Source: Prorocentrum cordatum
Taxonomy: Eukaryota; Sar; Dinophyceae; Prorocentrales; Prorocentraceae
Reading direction: 5' to 3'
Length of the DNA: 64,000 nucleotides
Assembly (NCBI GenBank): GCA_963575745.1
Contig: CAUYUJ010008524.1
Span: 311,670-375,669 of the forward strand
The position numbers and the translations under genes are program-made. Within the stretch, counting starts at the first letter, position 1, and the number at the start of each line of letters is the position of its first letter. Below, one piece after another: positions 1 to 42,794 of this stretch. The notes beneath the pieces are model-generated. The model ran no database searches. It was not told where the DNA came from and saw only the letters and a program-made list of their open reading frames with translations.

Positions 1-250
1 CGAAATGGACGGCACCGCCATGCGGACCCTCCCACTCAGGCTGAACATGAAGCCCCCAAGCTGGGCCTCGATCCTCGTGAGAGGTGCACTGACATAAGTA
101 GGCTGCACCACCATGCGGACACTATCAATGGGGCCGTAGCTGAAGCTCCCTTTCGGGCCACGATCCTTGTTAAAAGTGCGCCGACATGGGCAGCATCGCC
201 ATGATGGCCCTCCCGCGGAGGCCGTAGGTAGAGCTCCCTGCGGGGCCACG
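1..250. repeat. degenerate ~97-bp tandem repeat
   Basis: About two and a half diverged copies of a unit with GAAGCTCCCT, CACGATCCTTGTTAAAAGTGCG and ATGGGCAGCATCGCCATG-like blocks. The CCTTGTTAAAA block recurs in the dispersed repeat at 9.83-10.43 kb. No gene seen. Confidence 0.5.
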
Positions 251-289
251 TTCCCCGTGACGGGACAACAGCACAATTACCACAAACAC

Positions 290-448
290 CAGCAGCAGCA
301 GAATCGACATCAGAGGCGACATCATCGCTCACAGCAGCATTGTCACCAGCAGCATTATCATCATCAACATCATCATGATCAGTATCAGTATCAGTATCAG
401 TATCAGTATCATCATCATCATCATCATGATCATCATCATCAGCATCAT

Positions 449-489
<41 letters not shown>

Positions 490-835
490 GGAGCAGCGGC
501 ATCATCAGCACCATCATCATCAGCATCAACCTCAGCATCAGCATCAGCATCATCATCGCCAGCAGCAGCAGCGGAATCACCATCCGCATCATAATAAACG
601 TCACAATTGTCGTCAGAATCTGCATCATCATCAGCATCGTCGTAATCAGCACCATCATGATCAAGGCAGCACATGCCGCATCATCAGCATCAGCAGCAGC
701 AATAGGCAGCAGCATTATCAGCATCATCAGCAGCCGCATCATCATCCTGATACTAGTCCTCATCATCATCGTCATCGTCATCATCGTCATCACCAGAATC
801 ATCATAATCATCATCAGCAGCAGCATTATCACAAT
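290..835. repeat. CAT/CAG trinucleotide array
   Basis: Degenerate (CAT)n with CAG and CGT variants on the plus strand. The long His/Gln, Ile/Ser and Met/Leu open frames here are repeat artefacts. It lies downstream of HSP90 exon 11, presumably in the next intron. Confidence 0.95.
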
Positions 836-876
836 GTTCTTCATCTTCCTGGGTTCAGTCAACCGAAAGTGGGCGC

Positions 877-34590
<33,714 letters not shown>

Positions 34591-34799
34591 CTGCGGCGCG
34601 CACTCCTCCCTTAGCCGCTCCACGCCGCCGCCGCTGCTGCAATCCCACCAGCCCTCTGGGCATCGGTGGTTTAACCAGTTTCCTCTTCCACCCCTCCCTC
34701 TTCCCCTTCGGGGAGGGGTTTACCCCTCCCCCTACCCCCTCCCCACTGACCTGGACAGGAGGGGCGGGGAGCGGTCAGAACGTCCAAAACGGCCTCGGC

Positions 34800-35075
34800 G
34801 AGGAAGCCAAAAACATTGATTGTACTATGGTTTTGGCCCCATATTGGCCTTCTCAAGGGGGCAACGCTAATTAAGGCTCCCCTCTTCTTTGAAGCCAAAA
34901 TCATTGATTGTACCAAGGTGTTGGCCCCATTTTGGCCTTCTGATGGGGGCAACGCTAATTAAAGTTCCCCTCTTCTTTGAAGCCAGAATCATTGATTTTA
35001 CTAAGGTTTTGGCCCCATTTTGGCCTTTTGAAGGGGGCAGCGCTAATTGAAGCTCCCCTCTTCTTTGATCGATTT
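34800..35075. repeat. ~95-bp tandem repeat, three copies
   Basis: Units contain GAAGCCARAATCATTGATTK, TTGGCCCCATWTTGGCCTTC and GGGGGCARCGCTAATT. Copies at about 34802-34885, 34890-34980 and 34980-35070. Confidence 0.93.
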
Positions 35076-35079
35076 CCTC

Positions 35080-35225
35080 CAAGATGGCCCCAAGAAGCGC
35101 CCAGGAGGCACCAAGAGGCCCCAAGATGGCCCCAAGATGGCCCCAAGAGGCCCCCAGGAGGCCCCCAAGAGGATCCCAAACGGCCCAAAGAGGCCCCCCG
35201 GAGGCACCCAAGACGCCGAAAAGCC
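35080..35225. repeat. GGCCCCAAGA-type array
   Basis: AAGATGGCCCCAAGATGGCC and AGGCCCCCAGGAGG units, like 19.07-19.60 kb. Follows the 95-bp tandem directly. Confidence 0.75.
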
Positions 35226-35274
35226 CCTCAGGACGACCCTCTACTCGCCTGGGCGTCGTTTCTGGACGGGCTGG

Positions 35275-35700
35275 TGGGTATACTTTTTTTTTACAGCCGC
35301 AGGCGGAAGCGCCAGCGGCAGGAGGTCACGGTCGGGCCGCGGCCGCGACAAGGGGGGGCGGGCGCGCGCGGGGCCGCGGTCAGGCGGCAGGCAGCAGCGA
35401 CCCAGGGCGTCTGAGCCAAAGCGTGCATATCCAGGGAGTCTGCAAGGCAGCCCCTGAAAGGAACGTGCAACGGCGCATCCAGGGAGTCTGACAGCGTAAA
35501 GCGTAGCCAAAAGGCGCGTAAAGCGTTCCCAACACATCGAGCAAGAACGGGCGGGGAACGGTTCCGAGCGGGACGTCGATCCAGGGAGTCTGACGGGTAG
35601 ACACAGACCGACTGGTGACACAGTCCAGCGAAGAAGACTCTGACGGCGGCAGCGGACCGTCGTGACGTCAGAACACGCATCCAGGGAGTGGGAACAACGT
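35275..35700. repeat. dispersed repeat with CCAGGGAGTCTGAC units, copy B
   Basis: GGGTATACTTTTTTTTT, CCGCAGGCGGAAGCGCC, GTCACGGTCGGGC and CGCGGGGCCGCGG, then CAGGGAGTCTG units at 35434, 35474, 35581 and a variant at 35682. Collinear with 26005-26470. Confidence 0.75.
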
Positions 35701-36520
35701 AGCCAGAGAACCTTCCACAACTGAGATGCGCCTGAGCCCTTGAACCAGCGACTGGTTAGAGCACAGCAACGTGCACGAAGCCACACGGTAGAAACACGTA
35801 GTAGCTGGGAGTGCACCACCAAAGTGACTCAGCGCCACACATACGCATGTAGGGAAGCACCCGAGGGACGGGACCGTCGCATACCCAAAACGCGTCCCTC
35901 AGAGTTACTTCGTTCCAGGGGCACGGCTGAAGGCCGTTGAAAGGTTGACAAATCCAGGGGGTGGCGAATCTATGGACAGGCGAACCGCCAGAGCCCACAG
36001 ACGCGCGCCAGGCCGCGCCTGGCGGGTGACAACAACTACAGTAAGGCCGGTGGCCACAGGTCCACCTGCGACAGTGAATGCCGAGTGGACGGTATTACCG
36101 ACACGCACACCTGAATCCAAAGGCAGGAGGTGCGCGTGTCAGGGGGAAGGCGGCGGAACGCCGCAAACGAGCGGGGCCCGCGGCGCGTCTCAAGGCTGCG
36201 CCAGGGGGATGTCCAGGGTGTGAAAACACAACAAGAAGGGACAGCGGGAACCCTACGGCTAGGATTCGGCGGCCACTGGTAAGAGTAAGTGCAGCGGGGC
36301 CAGGGGCCAGCTAGGGTCTGCGAGCTGCGCCCTATCACGCAGTGGTGCAGATAGTACTACTGCGCGGCGCACCATGGTCCAAAGGTAGGAAGAGTGCCGC
36401 CCAGAGGGGGGGCAGTCGGGCTGCCCCGCGGTTGGAGAGTAAGAAAGCGGCTGAAGGCCGCGCGCAGTGCGTAGTGAGGTTGTCGCGGTGGTGCATAGGC
36501 GCTGGGAGTGGGGAGTGAGC
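35700..36520. other. no gene recognised
   Basis: GC-moderate DNA between copy B of the repeat and the element-family ORF. It could be the degraded 3' part of that element, but I see no conserved motif. Confidence 0.35.
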
Positions 36521-37533
36521 TCAGTCCTTCCATCGGTGCCTCTTTTCGTCTCTATCATCTCGATCGTCGGGGCGGCCTCCGCCGCGTTTGCCGCCCGTCT
36601 GCCAGCGATCGTCGCGCCATCCATCACTCCACTCGCCCTGCCAGCTGCCCCAGGTGCCCCAGGAGCTTGTCGCGCTGTCTCGCCAGCTGGTCTGCTGGTG
36701 GCTGCCTTTGCCCCTGCCGTCGGTACGGGAGTGTCGCAGGTAGTCGGCTCGTAGCCTGTCCCAGTCAATGCCGTAGCCAAGCCTCGTGTTCATCAGGTAG
36801 GCGTCGCACCCGCAGCCCTCCAGTCATCGATAAACTTATTGATGGACGCGGCCGTGTGCAATTTCGGGTCGGATTTGGGCGCCCTGGATCCAGGGTGCCA
36901 AGTTCGCTGCGTGTGCGCGGTCCACAGCGCGCAGAAGACTGCGCCCAACTCCGACTGGTGTCTGGCTATGCGTCTGGCGGGCGTCTCGTTGGGACGCCTC
37001 AGGCCCACCGTGCCCAGCCAGACTTTGTACATGGGGCCGCCCCCCTCCGGACAGGTCAACAGGTTGAGTGCATCCTGCTCCGACGCGCCTGCATGGCGAG
37101 GGTGATAGGGCCTCTGTCCAGGGAGCTGCGGGGCGGGCGCGGGGGAGCGTTCGGTCCGCGCGCCGCGTCGGTCGCGGGCGCTCTCGTCCACCGCGGGTCC
37201 CCAGGCTGAACCTCTAGCGTGGTCGGCGTTGGGCACGTCGTCCCCGGCCGAGGTCGGGACCTGCTCGCGGCTGGAGTCAGAGCTGTCCGCCGTTGGGCTG
37301 TGCTGAGGCGCCTCGTCGCCCGGGCAGTTATCATCGTCCTCCGAGGCCGAGTCCGAGCAGGTAAAATGAGGAGGGGGCTCGCCTTCTCCGAAGTCGGGAG
37401 GCTCCACCTTTGTAGGGGGGATGCCGTCTTCCACGCTCTCGTCCTTGCCGGCGTGGTCGGGCGGGTCCTGGTGGCCCCCTCGTGCCCTGGGATTTGTCTG
37501 CGTCGGCAGCCGTGGGAGTGTCTGGTCTGACAT
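36521..37533 (-). CDS. element-family ORF, copy 2, frameshifted
   Basis: Acidic, Pro/Ser-rich start (SDSASEDDDNCPGDEAPQHS), then the domain shared with 24.2-23.9 kb (MYKVWLGTVGLRRPNETPAR, ELGAVFCALW, HPGSRAPKSDPK). The frame stops at 36793, but the next frame continues the alignment at once with GCDAYLMNTRLGYGIDWDRL, so one base is off near 36800-36815. The tail is Trp/Arg/Asp-rich (SSWGTWGSWQGEWSDGWRDD), possibly RNA- or DNA-binding. No known family recognised. Confidence 0.5.
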
Positions 37534-37763
37534 CGTTCATGATCAGCACTCCTGGTGGGGGGGACTCAGCCAAGGAGGTGATGGATGCAGGGGCGAGGGC
37601 ATCGGCACTGTGGGAAACTCGACAGCGCACTCATCTCATGTCGGATGGGAATGAGGCCGCTTGCCGGGGCCAGAGTCGCCGCATAATTCCTCCAGGACTC
37701 CTTCTGTTTCTCGCCGTTGGTCAGGTGTGCTACGACTCGCGCCGCGGCCGCGCGCTCACCTTC

Positions 37764-38132
37764 CTAGCGCTGGCTGGGCGGGAGACAGTTGTCCGGGATG
37801 TAGTCGCCATATACCGCCCTGAGGAACTCTGAGAGAAATTCGTCGGGCAAGGAGACTTCGTCGCACCTGGGCTCCGGGACGCTTCTGTCGCGATTGGCAA
37901 AACAAAACTGCCTCCAGGCGTAGTGCAACCCAGGATGGAAGTCGCGGAGGAAGGTTGCCAGCGATCGCTGAGCGGACAATCCACCGATGCCAGGTCTGCT
38001 GGGGTCCTCAGCGCATAGGGTGGGATTATAGGCGCTCCTGTTGCTCTGGAGCGGGCCCTGCGGCACTGGCAAGTCTGGCAAGAGCTCCAAAAGCTGTGCG
38101 AGAGACCTAGGAGTTTGCTCTGACCCTGACAT
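37764..38132 (-). CDS. first ORF of the TIR-bounded element (start codon in the repeat)
   Basis: 122 residues, starting MSGSEQTPRSLAQLLELLPD and containing LATFLRDFHPGLHYAWRQF and LPDEFLSEFLRAVYGDYIPD. The ATG is the ATG of the terminal-repeat-like sequence at 38124-38154. It is probably the N-terminal part of the protein continued at 37.6-36.5 kb after frameshifts or introns. No family recognised. Confidence 0.5.
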   Translation of the reverse strand: MSGSEQTPRSLAQLLELLPDLPVPQGPLQSNRSAYNPTLCAEDPSRPGIGGLSAQRSLATFLRDFHPGLHYAWRQFCFANRDRSVPEPRCDEVSLPDEFLSEFLRAVYGDYIPDNCLPPSQR

Positions 38133-38154
38133 CTTGCGCTCTCAATTTAATTGA
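38124..38154 (-). repeat. terminal inverted-repeat-like sequence, copy 1
   Basis: On the minus strand it reads TCAATTAAATTGA, nine variable bases, ATGTCAGGG, with the ORF start codon inside. The same 13 + 9 (variable) + 9 arrangement is on the plus strand at 60288-60318. Confidence 0.7.
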
Positions 38155-38245
38155 AACGTCTACAAACGCTTCAACAAAAAAAACGATCCGCGATCGAAAA
38201 CTGATACTGAAACAGAAAATTGATACATGTCATTGGTACATTGTT

Positions 38246-38249
<4 letters not shown>

Positions 38250-38286
<37 letters not shown>
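38250..38286. repeat. (TA)n microsatellite
   Basis: About 18 TA units, roughly 100 bases outside the terminal-repeat-like sequence. Confidence 0.97.
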
Positions 38287-38289
<3 letters not shown>

Positions 38290-38449
38290 TCGCACCCCCC
38301 CCCAAGATCTACCTTTTGGTGGGTTTTCAAATGAACGTTCGAGTTGTCTGTCTCTCCTCGTATCTTCCTCGCCCCTTCCTCGCTGGCGCAAAGCCGCTCA
38401 AATGCGAGAAAACTACCGTTACAACCTCGCAGAGAACTCGGACAGAGGT

Positions 38450-38925
38450 TCTGGTCTGGGGGCAAGGAAAACATGTGATTTCATTGGTTTTTCTGGTTTT
38501 TCTGGTTTGGGAAACAGGAAAACCTCTGATTTCATTGGTTTTTCTGGTTTTTCTGGTCTGGGGGCAAAGAAAACATGTGATTTCATTTGTTTTTCTGGTT
38601 CTTCTGGTCTGGGAAGCAGGAAAACCTGTGATTTCATTGGTTTTTCTGGTTTTTCTGGTCTGGGAAGCAGGAAAACCTGTGATTTCATTGGTTTTTCTGG
38701 TTTTTCTGGTCTGGGGGGAAGGAAAACCTGTGACCGAAAAACCAATGAAATCACAGGTTTTCCTGCTTCCCAGACCAGAAAAACCAGAAAAACCAATGAA
38801 ATCACAGGTTTTCCTGCTTCCCAGACCAGAAAAACCAGAAAAACCAATGAAATCACAGGTTCTCATGCCTCCCAGACCAGCAAACCAATCAAAACCAGCG
38901 ACTTTCCAGGTATCGCGAGCCACCA
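38450..38925. repeat. large inverted repeat made of a 60-bp minisatellite
   Basis: 38450-38735 holds about five direct units (GATTTCATTGGTTTTTCTGG, then TTTTTCTGGTCTGGGAAGCA). 38740-38925 holds about three units of the exact inverse (CCAGAAAAACCAATGAAATC). The two arms would pair into a long hairpin with a centre near 38735. Open frames on both strands result from this and are not genes. Confidence 0.95.
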
Positions 38926-39017
38926 GACTAGAGAGAAACCAAACACCACGCTTGGCAAAGTTTCCTTAGCTCCGAGACAGGAGAAACGCCTGGCCAGGTT
39001 TCGTGAGCTTCAAGATT

Positions 39018-39262
39018 TCTCTGCTGCGCAATGCGCTTCTGGTTGCGTGCACGGCCTCGCCTACTCATAAGCGCCCTGCCGCGCTCCCCTAAGCCTGCGG
39101 TCTACAAGCTACTTCCCCCTCAAGCGGCTGAACATCTGATTTCTCTGCTGCGCAATGCGCTTCTGGTTGCGTGCGCGGCCTCGCCTACTCATAAGCGCCC
39201 TGCCGCGCTCCCCTAAGCCTGCGGTCTACAAGCTACTTCCCCCTCAAGCGGCTGAACATCTT
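39018..39262. repeat. 124-bp tandem duplication
   Basis: Two nearly identical copies beginning TTCTCTGCTGCGCAATGCGC and ending CAAGCGGCTGAACATCT. The right copy overlaps the 3' end of the transposase-like frame. Confidence 0.96.
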
Positions 39263-39433
39263 GCCAGTCTCCAGCCACAGGTCCTCGTTGGCATGCCAGT
39301 ACGCCCACTGGGCCGATCGGACCCTGGCGTTCAATGACACCGAGCCAACGGAGCTCTTCCTGGTCTTGATGAAGCCGCGCAAGTGCTGCCAGAACCTGTC
39401 GATGATCTGGGTCCCGCCTTTGCACTTGAGGAC
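39233..39433 (-). CDS. DDE (ISXO2-like) transposase, C-terminal piece
   Basis: Sixty-six codons ending in TAG at 39233: KCKGGTQIIDRFWQHLRGF, then RVRSAQWAYWHANEDLWLET. The GT-ID-FW-LR segment and the later QW-YW resemble the end of the DDE domain in ISXO2-type transposase proteins, which are common in dinoflagellates. The catalytic residues would lie upstream, where only 153-bp tandem repeats are found, so the gene is truncated or spliced to a distant exon. Family call is from pattern memory. Confidence 0.45.
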   Translation of the reverse strand, partial: VLKCKGGTQIIDRFWQHLRGFIKTRKSSVGSVSLNARVRSAQWAYWHANEDLWLETGKMFSRLRGK

Positions 39434-39449
39434 TCGTCCACCAGGAAGT

Positions 39450-39812
39450 TCATGCGGTAACGATATGTTTTTTCATCAAGCACGGCTGCTTCATTGAGCT
39501 CGTGGCTCTCGTTCGGGTCTCTGGCGGTCGAGATGCACGCGTCGGTTGCGGCAGTGGTCCGTTTTGCCGAAGGAATCCAAGGTGTCGCGGCCAGGAAAAC
39601 AAGGAGGGCGGTAACGATGTGTTTTGTCATCAACTACGGCTGCTTTATGGAGCTCGTGGCTCTCGTTCGGGTCTCTGGCGGTCGGGATGCACGCGTCGGT
39701 TGCGGCAGTGGCCGTTTTGCCGAAAGAATCCAAGGTGTCGCGGCCAGGAAAACAGGGAGGGCGGTAACGACTTGTTTTTCATCAAGCACGGCTGCTGTTG
39801 TGAGCTTGTGGC
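39450..39812. repeat. ~153-bp tandem repeat, two and a half copies
   Basis: Landmark GCGGTAACGA near 39454, 39608 and 39760, followed by TTTTTCATCAAGCACGGCTG and GTGGCTCTCGTTCGGGTCTC. Confidence 0.95.
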
Positions 39813-39866
39813 TTTCTGTCATGCTTGTTGTTTAATGTCGGCGTGTGCGTGTGCTATTATGTTTGT

Positions 39867-40189
39867 CTGCAGGAGCCTCGCTGCCCACGCCGCAGGAGCG
39901 TCCGTGGCCATGCTCCGCACGTCCCCGCCGATCTCGCGGACCACCTGGGCGTCGAACTCCTGCTTGTCACAGGCCCAGTGGAACCGCTCGCGGAGTAAGA
40001 AGCGGAGGCAGTTCCGGAGGTCCCAGGAAAGGTCCTCCGGGTTGAAGCGGGGCGCGACGCCGCTTACCCCGTCGCACACCACGCCCCACTGCTCCGCCGC
40101 CGCCGTCATGTCGGCGTTGGGCTTGTTGAGGAAGGGGTGTTGCGCTTTGGCGGCGCACCAGGAGGCGAGGCGGAGCATCATCGGCATTG
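39867..40189 (-). CDS. PP2C-like (PTC7/SpoIIE-type) phosphatase exon
   Basis: Frame with MMLRLASWCAAKAQHPFLNK, then EQWGVVCDGVSGVAPRFNPE and DLSWDLRNCLRFLLRERF. GVVCDGVSGV matches the metal-binding VxDGVGG strand of PTC7-type PP2C phosphatases, and the FNPEDLSWDLRNC helix follows as in that family. A GCAG acceptor precedes the first ATG. The exon would end at a CTGCAG near 39867. The rest of the phosphatase is not visible nearby. Confidence 0.45.
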
Positions 40190-40469
40190 CTGCCGCGCGG
40201 GTGTGTGGAAGCTGCGCCGCGAGTTCTGCGTCGAGGCAGGCTCGGGCCAGAATGCGTTGCAACAAACAAAAGGAGTTGGTGTGGATGAGGAAGGAGGGGC
40301 GAGAAGGCGGGAGCGATGGAGACTGGAGGATAATAAGAGGGGGCGGGGGAGGACAGAGGGACGAACCGCGGAAGTGGAGGAGGACCAAGATAAGGATCAA
40401 ACAGTATTGCTGCGCTCCCCTGGAGCATTTCGTCTCTCGTTGGCCTGGAATTGTTTTGCCTCCGACTGG

Positions 40470-40725
40470 TGTGAGCTTTACGCCCCCTGGAGCATTTCGC
40501 CCCGTATCTGGCTGGAGCATCTCGCCCCCGCGTGATCTGGAGCATTTCGCCCCCACGTGATCTGGAGCATTACGCCCCTTGGAGCATTTCGCCCCGTATC
40601 TGGCTGGAGCATTTCGCCCCTACGTGATTTGGAGCATTCCGCCCCCTGGAGCATTTCGCCCCGCATCTGGCTGGAGCATTTCGCCCCAAGGTGATCTGGA
40701 GCGTCACGCCCCTTCTTCTCTTCCG
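40470..40725. repeat. CTGGAGCATTTCGCCCC minisatellite
   Basis: About ten CTGGAGCATTTCGCCCC units alternating with GTATCTGG, ACGTGATCTGG or CTTGGAGC spacers, in a ~70-bp higher-order unit. Confidence 0.95.
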
Positions 40726-40739
40726 TCAGCTGTAGTTCG

Positions 40740-41600
40740 GGGGCGCTGGTAACTTCAAATACCCCGTGCAATAGATGGTTTTCACTTGTGCTCCATTATT
40801 CGCCACGGGCAAACGACGCAAGTGGGGACGATGAGGAGGGGGGACAACGGAGGGGAAGTAAGAAAATGATGAAGAAGGGAAGATGAGGAGGAGGGGATGA
40901 CTGGAACAGGGCACGGGAAAGGTAGATCTTGGGAGGGGGTGTGAGCATATATATATATATATATACTTATAAATATATATATATGTATGTATATATAAAT
41001 ATGTATGTATGCACATTGGATGAGAATGCAATATGGTGACACATTGGCACTGCGACACACTGGCGCACTCTGGCGCATTGTATACGTGGCGCACATGGAT
41101 CACGTGGCACACGGCACATGAAGGCAAGTATACGTGGCCCCCTTCAGCCGCACTGCGCGCGACAATTTCGAGGCCCACGCTAGCGCGTACATGCGCCAGC
41201 GACCGGACTCCTCCATCTGACGCGACACGCGCCGCGAGCTCTCAGGGGACATATATGGTACGCGGTCGGCACCGTCTCCACGGCACCGACGGAGCTTGGT
41301 GCTTCGTCTTCCGAGACCGTGCCTGGGCCGCCCCTTGGCGCGGGGACGCTTTCTCGTTAAAGGCCGAATCGCGCTCGATCAATCGAATCGATCAGTCGAT
41401 CGATCGCGATTCGTCCTTTCTTAAATCATATGCTAAGATGCATGCGCCAACTCGTAATGGGGATTCCCAGACCCTCTCGCGCATCTCCCGCCCCTCCACG
41501 TGCTCTTTGACCCATATCAGGGCCGTGGGCAGCTTTAATCGCGGCTAGCCGCGCCCTCGGATCCTTCCGCGCCAAGGCTCGCCCGAGGGCCCTCGCGAGG
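40740..41600. other. no gene seen; (TA)n at 40946-40995
   Basis: Contains an ATATAT/ATGTATGT microsatellite (40946-41010), a CACTGGCGCA/CACATTGGCACTG patch, and a GATCAATCGAATCGATCAGT patch (41377-41410). No coding signature. Confidence 0.5.
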
Positions 41601-41604
41601 CTGG

Positions 41605-42200
41605 CTCGAGGAGGAGGGGGGGGGAGGAGGAGGGGGAGGAGGAAAAGGAGGAGGAGGAGGAGGGGGAGGAGGAGGAGGAGGGACTTTGAAGGGCCCCAAG
41701 GAGGAGGAAGAGGAGGAGCAGCAGGAGCAGGAAGACGGAGCAGGAGGAGGGGCAGGAGGGAGGAGGAGGAGAAGGAGGCGGAGGAGGAGGAGGCAGAGGA
41801 TAACAAAGAGGAGGGGACGGAAGCGGAAGAGGGAAACAATTGAGGGGGCAAATTGCTTCGGCGAGCAAATCCCGAGCTCGCTTGCACGGCGTTCTGCGCT
41901 CCCGTTGGCGGGGTTCGGGGGGGAGGGGAAGGAAGGGGAGGAGGAGCAGGAGCAGGGGGAAGAGGAGGAGGGGGAGGAGGGGGACCAGAAGGAAGAGGAG
42001 CAGCAGGAGCAGGAGCAGGAGGAGGAACAGGAAGAAGGAAAAGGAGGAAGAGGAGGGAGGATGAAGAAAGAAAACGGAAGAGGAGGACGAGGAGGAACAA
42101 GAGGAGGAGGAGGAACGGGAGGAGGAAGAGAGGAGGAACGGGAGGAGTAGGAAGGGGGGGACAGGAGGAGGAGAAGGAGGAAGAGGAGGAGGGAAGTTGA
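41605..42200. repeat. purine tract, (GGAGGA)n, 0.6 kb
   Basis: Nearly all A/G on the plus strand except 41840-41925. The large Ser/Pro/Leu frames on the minus strand and Glu/Arg/Gly frames on the plus strand are artefacts. Confidence 0.93.
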
Positions 42201-42204
42201 GCGA

Positions 42205-42790
42205 GCAAAGCACGTCTGAGCATGTGCTTCCTGCAAGGCGCCCCCTGCCCAGCCCGGAGCGGAAGAAAGGGAGAGGGAGGGAGTGAAAAAAGAGAAGATA
42301 GAGGAAAGCAAGGAAGAACTCAGGGACGCAAGCGCGGCCCCTGCTTCTCGTCTTCGCTTCGTCCGCTTGCTCGCCCTCCCCCCCGACGATCGAGGGGCGA
42401 CTGCCATCTTCCGAGGTCACGCTCGCCCTGCGAGCGTGCCGGACAAGCCTCCCTGCCCAAGGGCGTTCCCAGGAACGGTCGAAGGAGGGAGGGGGGAAAA
42501 ACCCAGGGATTGAAAGCAGGCGCTCTCCCTGAGTTGAGGGGGGAAGAGGAGGGGGAGAGGGAGGAGGATGCCTGCGTGCACGTCCGCGACACCAGACCCC
42601 GAAGTGCAGGCCTTCGGTTTGTGCTTGTCGGTTCTGCCTTCCTTCTTCCTCTGCCTCCTCCTCCTCCTCCTCGTCCTCCCCCTCCCTCTCCCTCGCTCCC
42701 TGCTGGCAGCATGGATCAAAGCAAAGATGGTTCAAGCGCTGCATGCACATGATGCTTGCTCCTTCCCCACACACGAGATCAGGCGGTACT
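42205..42790. other. no gene seen
   Basis: Mixed sequence with A/G-rich and C/T-rich patches (TCCTCCTCCTCC at 42655-42675). Lies just past the stop of the transposase-like gene. Confidence 0.4.
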
Positions 42791-42794
42791 GTTT

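Noticed and set aside
34801-35070. CRISPR-like array
   Set aside because: The three ~95-bp units are homologous along their whole length, without unique spacers, and the DNA is eukaryotic.
38327-38969. Open frames with ETGKPVISLVFLVFLVW-type or RKTCDFIGFSGFSGLG-type repeats
   Set aside because: They come from the 60-bp minisatellite and occur on both strands because it is inverted.
41426-42774. Ser/Pro/Leu-rich frames of up to 409 codons (minus strand)
   Set aside because: They lie on the (GGAGGA)n tract; composition follows the repeat in all frames.
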